Shown piece by piece: positions 43,649-51,866 of a stretch of 64,000 nucleotides of DNA. How positions within the stretch are numbered: the first letter of the stretch is position 1; each line of letters starts with the position of its first letter. A program made the translations under genes and the position numbers. The notes under the pieces are model-generated. The model worked only from the letters and a program-made list of their open reading frames with translations. It was not told the origin of the DNA and ran no database searches. Origin of the DNA: Flavobacterium psychrotrophum (GTDB lineage: Bacteria > Bacteroidota > Bacteroidia > Flavobacteriales > Flavobacteriaceae); the NCBI RefSeq assembly GCF_003403075.1, contig NZ_CP031557.1:3906001-3970000 (forward strand). The letters run 5' to 3'.

Positions 43649-44058
43649 TGAACAAAATAGAACACATAGGTATAGCCGTAAAAGACATCGAAATATCTAC
43701 ACTGCTTTTTGAAAAACTGCTTAACACACCTTGCTATAAAACCGAAGAAGTTGAAAGTGAAGGTGTAAAGACAGCTTTCTTTCAGAACGGGCCAAACAAA
43801 ATAGAGCTATTAGAAGCCACAAATACAGACAGCCCAATAGCTAAATTTTTAGAAAAAAAGGGAGAAGGCATCCATCACATTGCTTTTGATGTGACCGATA
43901 TTGTAGCCGAAATAGCCCGTTTAAAGGCAGAAGGTTTTACCGTACTAAACGAAACCCCTAAAAAAGGTGCTGATAATAAGCTTGTGGCATTCCTGCACCC
44001 AAAAGGCACTAACGGCGTTTTAATAGAGTTGTGCCAGGAAGCGCCGGAGGCAGTTTAA
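43648..44058 (+). CDS. mce: methylmalonyl-CoA epimerase
   Basis: This 136-residue vicinal-oxygen-chelate enzyme interconverts (R)- and (S)-methylmalonyl-CoA in propionate/branched-chain catabolism. Metal and active-site motifs are NKIEHIGIAVKDIE at the start, NKIELLEATNTDSPIAKFLEKKGEGIHHIAFDV in blocks (NKIELLE, GIHHIAFDV) and the late GVLIELCQ. Its ATG shares one base with the upstream propeller gene's stop codon, so it may depend on that gene's translation although the functions look unrelated. Confidence 0.93.
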   Translation: MNKIEHIGIAVKDIEISTLLFEKLLNTPCYKTEEVESEGVKTAFFQNGPNKIELLEATNTDSPIAKFLEKKGEGIHHIAFDVTDIVAEIARLKAEGFTVLNETPKKGADNKLVAFLHPKGTNGVLIELCQEAPEAV

Positions 44059-44067
44059 AATTGTTCG

Positions 44068-44141
44068 GGGTTTATGGTTCATTGTTGTTCACTCATGCTC
44101 TTTTATACAGCACTTTAAAAAGAACAATGAACTATAAACCC
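44068..44141. repeat. long imperfect palindrome between convergent mce and thiL
   Basis: GGGTTTATGGTTCATTGTT (44068-44086) pairs with AACAATGAACTATAAACCC (44123-44141), one mismatch in 19. It sits in the 99-base gap between two gene ends and could stop transcription from both sides. It is also likely a dispersed repeat. Confidence 0.65.
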
Positions 44142-44157
44142 TGAGCTTTTCTGAAAA

Positions 44158-45210
44158 TTATTCGTTTTCAGATAGTGCATTCCATCCCCTTGATTTAAGA
44201 GGGATTTTTGTATTGGCACGGGTAATAAGGTGTATGCCTTCGCTTTCCTGTGTCATATGCCCTATAATAGTAAAATTAGGATTGTGCTTTATCTTTTCAA
44301 AATCTTCCATTTTGATGGTAAACAGCAATTCATAATCTTCACCACCATTAATGGCTACGGTTGTAATATCTATATTAAACTCCTCACAGGTATTGATAAG
44401 CTGTGGATCTACCGGTATTTTTTCTTCATACAGGTTACAGCCTACCCCGCTTGCCTTGGCAAGGTGGATAATCTCAGACGATAAACCATCCGATATGTCG
44501 ATCATAGATGTTGGCTTAATCTCAAGTCCTGCCAGTAGTTCACGCACATCTGCACGTGCCTCCGGCTTTAATTGGCGCTCTATAAGATAGCTGTAAGCAT
44601 CTAGGTCGGGCTGGTTTTGCGGGTTAACTTCAAACACCTGCTTTTCTCTTTCAAGTACTTTCAACCCCATGTAAGATGCCCCTATATCGCCGGTTACCAC
44701 AAGCAGGTCGGTATCGCCAGCACCGTTGCGGTAGGCAACATCCTCAGCATTAGCCTCGCCAAGCGCGGTAATGCTCAATATCATTCCCTTTTGGGATGAT
44801 GTGGTATCTCCCCCAACAATGTCTACACCGTAAACTCTTGCCGCAAGCTTTATACCGTCATATAATTCATCCAGCGCCTCAACCGGAAAACGGTTAGATA
44901 CCGCAATAGAAACGGTTATTTGTGTAGGCTTTGCGTTCATGGCGCAAATATCGCTCACGTTAACTACCACGGCTTTGTAGCCCAAGTGTTTTAGTGGCAT
45001 ATAGGCCAGGTCAAAGTGTACGCCCTCTACAAGCAGGTCGGTACTCACCACTACTTTTTTATCTTTAAAATCGAGCACAGCAGCATCATCGCCTATACCG
45101 GTAAGGGTACCGGGCTGTTTTATCTCAATGTCTTTTGTAAGGTGTTCTATAAGGCCAAATTCGCCCAGGTTACCCAGGCTTGTGCGCTGCTGATTTTTAT
45201 CTTCAATCAT
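44158..45210 (-). CDS. thiL: thiamine-phosphate kinase
   Basis: This 350-residue ATP-dependent kinase makes thiamine diphosphate from the monophosphate. The PurM-like fold is recognised by the N-terminal GEFGLIEHLTK, IGDDAAVL (about 42-49), STDLLVEGVHFD (about 60-71), VNVSDICAMNAKP (about 86-98), VGGDTTSS (about 125-132) and SMIDISDGLSSEI (about 228-240), with NGGEDYELLF later. Two tandem -7-like boxes lie directly upstream. It is monocistronic and convergent with mce. Confidence 0.95.
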   Translation of the reverse strand: MIEDKNQQRTSLGNLGEFGLIEHLTKDIEIKQPGTLTGIGDDAAVLDFKDKKVVVSTDLLVEGVHFDLAYMPLKHLGYKAVVVNVSDICAMNAKPTQITVSIAVSNRFPVEALDELYDGIKLAARVYGVDIVGGDTTSSQKGMILSITALGEANAEDVAYRNGAGDTDLLVVTGDIGASYMGLKVLEREKQVFEVNPQNQPDLDAYSYLIERQLKPEARADVRELLAGLEIKPTSMIDISDGLSSEIIHLAKASGVGCNLYEEKIPVDPQLINTCEEFNIDITTVAINGGEDYELLFTIKMEDFEKIKHNPNFTIIGHMTQESEGIHLITRANTKIPLKSRGWNALSENE

Positions 45211-45218
45211 AAAGGAGT

Positions 45219-45250
45219 TGCAAAGTTATAAAGCTGCAAAGTTACAAAGT
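45219..45250 (-). promoter_or_regulatory. tandem 16-bp repeats with two -7-like boxes before thiL
   Basis: TGCAAAGTTATAAAGC is followed by TGCAAAGTTACAAAGT on the plus strand. On the minus strand each unit carries TAACTTTG (45228-45221 and 45244-45237), fitting TAnnTTTG. The promoter box is therefore duplicated just ahead of the thiL start codon at 45210. Confidence 0.5.
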
Positions 45251-45276
45251 TTTATGATGGCACACCCATTAAAACA

Positions 45277-45306
45277 GAAAGCGCATCCTTTTCAGGATGC
45301 GCTTTC
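45277..45306 (-). terminator. intrinsic terminator of the sdh operon
   Basis: GAAAGCGCATCCT (45277-45289), a 4-base loop and AGGATGCGCTTTC (45294-45306) form a 13-bp perfect stem. On the minus strand it is followed by TGTTTTAA. It lies 21 bases past the sdhB stop codon. Confidence 0.8.
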
Positions 45307-45326
45307 AATATATTTGCTTTGTTTTA

Positions 45327-46088
45327 TTACTTAACGCTTGCAAAAAGGTATTCCCTGTTCATACGGGCAATATTCTCTAAAGAAATTCCTTTAGGGCATT
45401 CTACCTCGCACGCACCGGTATTGGTACAGTTACCAAAACCTTCTTCGTCCATCTGGCGCACCATGCTAAGTACACGCTGTGTAGCCTCTACCTTACCTTG
45501 CGGCAATAATGCATACTGAGATACTTTAGCACCTACAAACAGCATGGCAGAACCATTTTTACAACTTGCAACACAAGCACCACAACCAATACATGCCGCA
45601 GCCTCAAAAGCGCGGTCAGCATCATGCTTAGGTACCGGGGTAGCATTAGCATCTATGGTGCGGCCTGTAGTATTTACAGAAACGAAACCACCGGCCTGCT
45701 GTATCCTGTCGAAAGACGAACGGTCTACAACAAGGTCTTTAATTACCGGAAATGCCTTACTCCTCCATGGCTCTACATAAATGGTATCTCCATCTTTAAA
45801 AGAACGCATGTGCAGCTGGCAGGTAGTAACCTTGTGCGCAGGGCCGTGTGCCTGGCCATTAATGTATAGCGAACACATACCGCAAATACCTTCGCGGCAG
45901 TCGTGGTCAAAAGCTACCGGCTCCTGCCTGTTACCTACAAGCTGCTCGTTCAATTGATCAAGCATCTCAAGGAATGAGCTGTCGGTAGAAACATTATCAA
46001 GTTTATAAGTCTCGATGTTTCCTTTAGTCTTGGCGTTTTTCTGGCGCCAGATCTTAAGGGTTATATTTATATTTTTATTAGAAGCCAT
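45327..46088 (-). CDS. sdhB: succinate dehydrogenase/fumarate reductase iron-sulfur subunit
   Basis: This 253-residue electron-transfer subunit of respiratory complex II has an N-terminal plant-type ferredoxin domain binding [2Fe-2S] ([16 protein letters not shown] plus a later Cys in KVTTC). A C-terminal domain has [4Fe-4S] and [3Fe-4S] ligands in [14 protein letters not shown] and [15 protein letters not shown]. It is third in the operon sdhC-sdhA-sdhB, 13 bases after sdhA, followed by a terminator. Confidence 0.96.
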   Translation of the reverse strand: MASNKNINITLKIWRQKNAKTKGNIETYKLDNVSTDSSFLEMLDQLNEQLVGNRQEPVAFDHDCREGICGMCSLYINGQAHGPAHKVTTCQLHMRSFKDGDTIYVEPWRSKAFPVIKDLVVDRSSFDRIQQAGGFVSVNTTGRTIDANATPVPKHDADRAFEAAACIGCGACVASCKNGSAMLFVGAKVSQYALLPQGKVEATQRVLSMVRQMDEEGFGNCTNTGACEVECPKGISLENIARMNREYLFASVK

Positions 46089-46101
46089 ATTCCGTAATAT
46101 T

Positions 46102-48111
46102 TTATTTGTAATTCCTGGCTGCGATCTTAATGTACTCGTATTTCAGCTCTTCTTTGTGCAGTACCTCGTTGTTGATGTCGTCGCCCTGGTATTCCCAAGC
46201 GCCTACAAACGCAAAGTTCTCATCATCACGAAGGGTTTCGCCTTCAGCATCCTGGTATTCTTCCCTAAAGTGGCCACCGCACGATTCTTTACGTTGTAAA
46301 GCATCACGTGCCATAAGCTGTCCAAGGTCGATAAAGTCGGCTACACGAAGTGCTTTTTCAAGCTCTGTGTTAAGTTCATCAGCAGTACCCGGTACAAATA
46401 CATCTTTGTAGAATTCTGCCTTAAGGGCTGCTATTTCGGCAATTGCCTCAGTAAGCCCCTGCTCATTACGTCCCATACCTACTTTGTTCCACATAATGTG
46501 ACCCAGTTTTTTATGGAAATGGTCTACCGTTTTAGTACCGTTATTGTTAAGAAAACCATCAATCTGCCCTTTTACGTTGGCCTCAGCCGCATCAAATTCT
46601 GCAGTATTGGTTGGTATCGTACCCGTACGTATTTCGTTAGCAAGATAATCAGACACCGTGTAAGGAAGTACAAAATAACCATCTGCAAGCCCCTGCATAA
46701 GTGCAGATGCACCAAGGCGGTTAGCACCGTGGTCTGAGAAGTTAGCCTCACCCGCCACGAAACAGCCCGGTATAGAACTCTGAAGATTATAATCTACCCA
46801 TACACCACCCATAGTGTAATGAACGGCAGGATAAATCTTCATTGGCACTTCATACGGATTATCAGCAGTAATTTGCTCATACATCTGGAACAGGTTACCA
46901 TATTTCTCCTCTATCCACGCTTTACCAAGTTTAATAACTTCTTCGTCAGACGGATGGTGGTTACCCTGTGCATAAGCGGTTTGCTTACCTTTATTGATGA
47001 TCTCTGAAGAGAAATCAAGGTAAACACCTTCCTGCGTGTCGTTGTTCTCAATACCAAAACCGGCATCGCAACGCTCTTTAGCAGCACGCGAAGCTACATC
47101 TCGCGGTACAAGGTTACCAAACGCAGGGTATCTTCTTTCTAGGAAGTAATCTCTGTCGTCTTCTTTAATATCAGTTGGCTTCATCTTTCCTGCGCGGATC
47201 GCTTCAGCATCTTCTTTCTTTTTAGGAACCCAGATACGTCCTGAGTTACGAAGCGACTCAGACATCAGGGTTAGTTTACTCTGGTTAGAGCCGTGTACCG
47301 GGATACACGTAGGGTGAATTTGCACATAACAAGGGTTAGCAAAATGTGCCCCTTTTTTATGGATCTTCCACGCTGCGGTAACGTTACTACCCATAGCGTT
47401 TGTAGAAAGGAAGTACACGTTACCATATCCGCCAGAAGCGATGATAACAGCGTGTGCCGAATGCCTTTCAAGCTCGCCGGTAATAAGGTTACGTGCTATA
47501 ATACCACGTGCCTTACCGTCTACCTTTACAATATCAAGCATTTCGTGGCGGTTGTACATCTGTACACGGCCAAGGCCTATTTGCCTTGAAAGTGAAGAGT
47601 ACGCACCAAGAAGCAGCTGCTGGCCGGTTTGTCCTGCCGCATAAAACGTACGCTGTACCTGAGTACCACCAAAAGAGCGGTTATCAAGCATTCCGCCGTA
47701 ATCGCGTGCAAAAGGAACACCCTGAGCCACACACTGGTCGATAATGTTAGCCGAAACCTCTGCAAGGCGGTGTACGTTTGCCTCACGGGCACGGTAGTCA
47801 CCACCTTTTATAGTATCATAAAACAGCCTGAAAGTACTGTCTCCGTCATTTTGGTAATTTTTTGCAGCATTTATACCACCCTGTGCAGCAATGGAGTGCG
47901 CACGGCGTGGAGAATCCTGAAAACAGAAAGCCTTAACGTTGTAGCCCATTTCGCCAAGTGAAGCAGCAGCCGAAGCGCCTGCAAGGCCGGTACCTACAAC
48001 AATGATATCTATCTTAGGCCTGTTGTTTGGGGCAACCAGTTTTAAGTGGTCTTTATAGTCGGTCCATTTACGGGATATATCCCCTGCCGGTATCTTAGAA
48101 TCTAACGCCAT
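46102..48111 (-). CDS. sdhA: succinate dehydrogenase/fumarate reductase flavoprotein subunit
   Basis: This 669-residue catalytic subunit oxidises succinate to fumarate. FAD binding is seen in [21 protein letters not shown] (about 35-55). [19 protein letters not shown] holds the His that carries covalent FAD. The substrate region [12 protein letters not shown] (about 430) and the [21 protein letters not shown] block (about 450-472) are present. The length and sequence type fit the B-type enzymes of Bacteroidota with a single cytochrome b subunit. It lies between sdhC (9-base gap) and sdhB. Confidence 0.96.
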   Translation of the reverse strand: MALDSKIPAGDISRKWTDYKDHLKLVAPNNRPKIDIIVVGTGLAGASAAASLGEMGYNVKAFCFQDSPRRAHSIAAQGGINAAKNYQNDGDSTFRLFYDTIKGGDYRAREANVHRLAEVSANIIDQCVAQGVPFARDYGGMLDNRSFGGTQVQRTFYAAGQTGQQLLLGAYSSLSRQIGLGRVQMYNRHEMLDIVKVDGKARGIIARNLITGELERHSAHAVIIASGGYGNVYFLSTNAMGSNVTAAWKIHKKGAHFANPCYVQIHPTCIPVHGSNQSKLTLMSESLRNSGRIWVPKKKEDAEAIRAGKMKPTDIKEDDRDYFLERRYPAFGNLVPRDVASRAAKERCDAGFGIENNDTQEGVYLDFSSEIINKGKQTAYAQGNHHPSDEEVIKLGKAWIEEKYGNLFQMYEQITADNPYEVPMKIYPAVHYTMGGVWVDYNLQSSIPGCFVAGEANFSDHGANRLGASALMQGLADGYFVLPYTVSDYLANEIRTGTIPTNTAEFDAAEANVKGQIDGFLNNNGTKTVDHFHKKLGHIMWNKVGMGRNEQGLTEAIAEIAALKAEFYKDVFVPGTADELNTELEKALRVADFIDLGQLMARDALQRKESCGGHFREEYQDAEGETLRDDENFAFVGAWEYQGDDINNEVLHKEELKYEYIKIAARNYK

Positions 48112-48120
48112 ATCAGTAGA

Positions 48121-48966
48121 TTATTTTAGTATAAAGTGGATGTAAACTGGTATGAACGCAAATGCTGCCGGAACAACAATAGCAAACGCATACCCGAATT
48201 TTTTAATAAAGCCGTTGTACTTAGGATTGTTAGCACCCAAAGACTGGAATGCGCTACCAAAACCATGATACAGGTGAAACCCAAGTGTTACCATAGCAAC
48301 AACATATAATATAGTAGCAATAAGCCCCATATTGTTTTCCGGGTTTTTAAAGAAGTCAACGGTAATTTTATAAAGATCTTTATAACCTTCTTTAATTTTT
48401 ACATTGGCCTGGGCATCATAAAAAGACGTTCTGTCTTTTATAATAAGCCCACCCTGCTCTACTTGTGCTTTAGGTATATAACCACCATCTGTAGTTACAT
48501 AAAACTCCTGAGACTGGCCTTGTGCGCTAATAGTTATGGTTTGCAACGGCATCTTTTCGTCAAAGTGCATTACAGCCCAAAAGCTTATCATGTGCGTTAC
48601 AATGAACACAAGGATAACCGTACCCAGTACAGCCATGTTGCGCGATGCCCAAATGGTGTTTTTTTGTGGGCGGTTCATTACATAACCTATCGGGCGTGCT
48701 TTTTTGTTCTGAACAGTTAGCAGGATACCGTCTATCGCGTGAAAAATGATAGAAATGTAGGTTAGGTAAGAAAGTGCTTTTACCGCCGGGTTAGTGGTCA
48801 TGAACAGCGCGTACTGATTAAAGTGCAGTGCGGCGAATTCTCCGGTTGAAAGTAGTTGTAAGTTGCCCAGTAAGTGCCCCACAAGGAACAGGCAGAGAAA
48901 TAAACCAGTTAAAGCCATCCAGTATTTCTTGGCGATGGAAGACTTCAAAAGTGCAGATTTTGCCAT
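48121..48966 (-). CDS. sdhC: succinate dehydrogenase cytochrome b subunit (b558 family)
   Basis: This 281-residue inner-membrane di-heme anchor has five hydrophobic helices: about residues 15-35 with the heme-ligand-type LVGHLLGNLQ, 60-80, 108-130, 205-225 and 252-275. The HLYHGFGSAFQSLG segment carries a further conserved His. Between helices three and four is a polar stretch of about 70 residues (about 132-200), larger than in the basic family pattern. It is the first gene of the operon, with a good promoter at 49007-49037. Confidence 0.93.
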   Translation of the reverse strand: MAKSALLKSSIAKKYWMALTGLFLCLFLVGHLLGNLQLLSTGEFAALHFNQYALFMTTNPAVKALSYLTYISIIFHAIDGILLTVQNKKARPIGYVMNRPQKNTIWASRNMAVLGTVILVFIVTHMISFWAVMHFDEKMPLQTITISAQGQSQEFYVTTDGGYIPKAQVEQGGLIIKDRTSFYDAQANVKIKEGYKDLYKITVDFFKNPENNMGLIATILYVVAMVTLGFHLYHGFGSAFQSLGANNPKYNGFIKKFGYAFAIVVPAAFAFIPVYIHFILK

Positions 48967-49006
48967 AATGTTTGTTTAAAAGTATAGTGTCTTATAAAAA
49001 ATCAAA

Positions 49007-49037
49007 CAAATTTACAGCATAAAGATATTTACCACAA
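49007..49037 (-). promoter_or_regulatory. promoter of the sdhCAB operon
   Basis: On the minus strand TTG (49037-49035), a 20-base spacer and TAAATTTG (49014-49007). The start codon of sdhC is about 40 bases downstream. The rest of the 299-base gap is AT-rich with no ORF. Confidence 0.7.
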
Positions 49038-49224
49038 CCATTGCACTCTAATTTATAATGAATTTAAAGTGTGGTTTTTTTTAACGTATTCTCAGCAAAA
49101 ATTTACGTTATGCGTTTTTTTTACTTCATAATACTAAAAATAATTTAAAAAAATTAAGAACCTGCAATACATTACCGGAGTTACACTAATCACTAAACCG
49201 TTTGAGTGCATGCGGTAAAAATGC

Positions 49225-49262
49225 AAACAGCGCCTGTTTCATTACGATAACAGGCGCTGTTT
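49225..49262. terminator. strong terminator hairpin after the ChaN-like gene
   Basis: AAACAGCGCCTGTT (49225-49238) pairs perfectly with AACAGGCGCTGTTT (49249-49262). It lies three bases beyond the stop codon on the minus strand. Confidence 0.8.
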
Positions 49263-49265
49263 TGT

Positions 49266-50117
49266 TTAGTATGTTTTGGTCATATCCTCATCAACAACCA
49301 GTATAAAATCTGCTTTCTTAAGATGCTCTTTCTCCAGCTTATCAAGATCTTTTTGCGACACTGCGGCTATGGTTATAATTTTAACTTCAGGCTTAAGTTT
49401 TTTTAAGTACCAGTTAATGCCGTCATAATTATCGCTATGAAACGTACCGTTGTAATGTATAAAGGTGCTGCCCGCTTTAAGGTTTTGCGCTATAGAGTAT
49501 GCCATTGTAGCATCTTTTACAGCCTGTGCCTTTGGCAGGTTGTCGCCACCGTGGCCACCGCTCATCTTTAACATTTCCTGGTAGCCCGGCAGGCTGGCAT
49601 CATAAGCTATGGGAAGCGGGGCTATCCAGTTTTTTTCTTCAGCACTAAGGCTATCAAGCGCATCAAAGCCTTTTTTATATACCATGCTGGCATACCTGCG
49701 CGGTACGTTTGCTGCTACAAATGGTATGTTCTTTTCTTTAGCAAAATCTACTAAGGGCTTATAATCTGTTTTATGGTTGGGCCATAAACGTGCCAGGCTG
49801 TCAAATTTCTTTTGGTCTATTTCACCCGAAAGATAACGGTTTAATACTGCCTGGTTATCGCGTTCTATCATCTCTGCACCTAAAACTAAAGCCCTCTTTT
49901 CGCTTACATCTTTAGCCAGTTCAAGCTCCAGCCAATGGATAATGGCATTATCATGATGCTCACCATACAAGACCACATCGGCAGCTTCAGCAGCTTTAAG
50001 CAGTTTTTTATACGTTGTCTTTTTACCCTCAGGTGTAAACAACTGATATCCTTGTTTGTCCTGCGCTTTAGCTCCTAACGATAGCATCACCGCGGTGAAC
50101 AGATATATTAACTTCAT
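49266..50117 (-). CDS. ChaN-family (haem-binding uptake) exported protein
   Basis: This 283-residue protein has a signal peptide (MKLIYLFTAVMLSLGAKA-Q). The ChaN/Tiki-like fold is indicated by ADVVLYGEHHDNAIIHWLELELAK (about 46-69), LVLGAEMIERDNQAVLNRYL (about 77-96) and a late GSTFIHYNGTFHSDNYDGINWYL. The conserved E-H-H and the later His-x-x-x-x-x-His pattern suggest metal or haem binding. A role in iron uptake is known for some members but not shown here. It is monocistronic, with no iron-transport gene adjacent. Confidence 0.88.
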   Translation of the reverse strand: MKLIYLFTAVMLSLGAKAQDKQGYQLFTPEGKKTTYKKLLKAAEAADVVLYGEHHDNAIIHWLELELAKDVSEKRALVLGAEMIERDNQAVLNRYLSGEIDQKKFDSLARLWPNHKTDYKPLVDFAKEKNIPFVAANVPRRYASMVYKKGFDALDSLSAEEKNWIAPLPIAYDASLPGYQEMLKMSGGHGGDNLPKAQAVKDATMAYSIAQNLKAGSTFIHYNGTFHSDNYDGINWYLKKLKPEVKIITIAAVSQKDLDKLEKEHLKKADFILVVDEDMTKTY

Positions 50118-50299
50118 GTTATTTATAATGATTATGAATAAAGCGCTAAAATAAACATTTTGTAACCAAAACCAGCGAATCCCTCAAAAACACTTTTGAA
50201 TTGTGGCTAATTTTTTTGAATTGCAAATAAAATCTGGACTTGCCTCTTTCAGAAAGTCTCCGGCACAATTTACAGAAGTGCCATATCTGCTAAAATGCG

Positions 50300-50307
50300 T
50301 AAATTTG
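50300..50307 (+). promoter_or_regulatory. -7 promoter element (TAAATTTG)
   Basis: TAAATTTG lies inside the apparent N-terminal extension of the next frame (which opens at ATG 50295), 26 bases before ATG 50334, and so supports the shorter start. Confidence 0.5.
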
Positions 50308-50333
50308 CGTTTCTTCAAAAAACAATTACATCA

Positions 50334-51695
50334 ATGAATACCGGAATAGACGCTATTGCCTACGACATTGCCAAGATACACTTACCTATACGCACCTTTG
50401 CAGAAACACGTAATATAGATGCCGACAAACTTGAAAAAGGACTGGGACTTTATAAAATGACATTGCCCGATACCCACCAGGATACCGTGGTATTTGCTGC
50501 TAATGCCCTTACACGCCTTATTGCAGACAACCACCTTAACCCTGCCGATATAGCACGTATATATGTAGGTACAGAAAGTAGCATTGACAATTCTAAACCC
50601 ATAGGGTCTTTTGTACAGGGACTAATGGAGCAGCTGCATGGCAATAACTCATTCTTGCACTGCGATACGGTAGATTTTACCTTTGCCTGCATTGGCGCGG
50701 TAGATGCCCTGCACAACTGCATAGACTTTGTGCGCCTTAATCCGGGTAAGAAAGCGGTGGTTATTGCCAGCGACATTGCCAAGTATGACCTCGAATCTTC
50801 AGGAGAATACACGCAGGGTGCAGGCGCTGTAGCCTTATTGATAAGCGAAAATCCGCGTATTATAGCTTTTGATAACAACTGGGCAATAAGTGCTAAAGGT
50901 GCTTTTGACTTCTTTAAACCGTACCGCACCCTTGCTAAAAAAGACATCTTAAACGTAGAAGGTAACGAGCCGTGGTTCGGCAACCTCGAAGCTCATATAG
51001 AAATACATAAAGACCAGCCTGTTTTTGACGGCCAATACAGCAACACGGTTTATACTGAGCGTACCCGTGAGGCCTACTATAGTTTTAAAAAACTCGCTGG
51101 TATAGAAGGTTCGCTATATGACACCTGGGAAAGCATTATTATGCACCTGCCCTATGCCTACCAGGGCCGCCGCATGTTCTCTGAGCTTTTTGCGCTTGAC
51201 GCGAATGAACCACTGCTAACGGGCAACGAAGATCCTGCCGATTATCAAACAAGGCTAAGGGAAATTAGCAAAAGTGATGCTTATAAAGCATTTGTTTCCC
51301 AAAAACTGCAACCCGCAGAGCCAGCATCATCACTTATTGGTAATTTGTATACAGGATCTATATTTATGGGTTTCCTGAGTGCACTTGCCGTAAAGGCAGA
51401 ACAAGCCACAGATATTACAGGCAAAACATTTGGTTTCCTGGCATACGGAAGCGGCTCTAAAAGCAAAGCCTTTCAGGGAACAATACAACCGGGCTGGAAA
51501 GTCGCTGCTGAAAAGGCCCGACTGTTTGAAACACTTGCCGAAAACACAGCTGTTGATTTTGAAACCTACACCAAACTCCACAAGAAAGAACTGGATTACA
51601 GTATAAAAGCACCTGTTAATGAATGGATCTTAGACAAGATTGAAACTGAACTACCTAATCTTACCGGCGCTCGCTATTACCGTTTTGTGGAGTAA
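50334..51695 (+). CDS. hydroxymethylglutaryl-CoA synthase-family protein
   Basis: This 453-residue thiolase-fold enzyme from ATG 50334 starts MNTGIDAIAYDIAKIHLPI, the usual N-terminus. Active-site residues are present: Glu in VGTESSIDNSKP (about 81), nucleophilic C119 in DFTFACIGAVDALH, and His in IIMHLPYAYQGRRMF. It condenses acetyl-CoA with acetoacetyl-CoA for the mevalonate pathway, the isoprenoid route I expect in this group. The related polyketide beta-branching HMG synthases cannot be excluded by sequence alone, but no polyketide genes are nearby. Confidence 0.92.
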   Translation: MNTGIDAIAYDIAKIHLPIRTFAETRNIDADKLEKGLGLYKMTLPDTHQDTVVFAANALTRLIADNHLNPADIARIYVGTESSIDNSKPIGSFVQGLMEQLHGNNSFLHCDTVDFTFACIGAVDALHNCIDFVRLNPGKKAVVIASDIAKYDLESSGEYTQGAGAVALLISENPRIIAFDNNWAISAKGAFDFFKPYRTLAKKDILNVEGNEPWFGNLEAHIEIHKDQPVFDGQYSNTVYTERTREAYYSFKKLAGIEGSLYDTWESIIMHLPYAYQGRRMFSELFALDANEPLLTGNEDPADYQTRLREISKSDAYKAFVSQKLQPAEPASSLIGNLYTGSIFMGFLSALAVKAEQATDITGKTFGFLAYGSGSKSKAFQGTIQPGWKVAAEKARLFETLAENTAVDFETYTKLHKKELDYSIKAPVNEWILDKIETELPNLTGARYYRFVE

Positions 51696-51756
51696 TTTCG
51701 GTAAATTGGTATCGGGCAGATTTAGTTACTTATCATTTTTTCATACATCTATACTA

Positions 51757-51815
51757 CTTTGCGCCTTGGCGTCTTTGCGAGCCATAATTTCTCGCCAAGA
51801 CGCCAAGGCGCAAAG
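51757..51815. repeat. dispersed palindromic repeat, CTTTGCG/CTCGC family, copy 2
   Basis: Arms 51757-51781 and 51791-51815 pair over 25 bp with one mismatch (CTTTGCGCCTTGGCGTCTT... and its inverse). It is followed by CTTTTTAAA. It lies between two convergent genes, so it may also terminate both. It is related to the palindromes at 16858-16919 and 59773-59897. Confidence 0.8.
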
Positions 51816-51866
51816 CTTTTTAAATCAGTAATTAGAAAATAATAAAATGAAAATGATCTCTTTAAA

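Noticed and set aside
50295..50333. 13-codon upstream extension of the HMG-CoA synthase-like gene
   Set aside because: It contains a good -7 promoter element, and the family N-terminus begins at ATG 50334.
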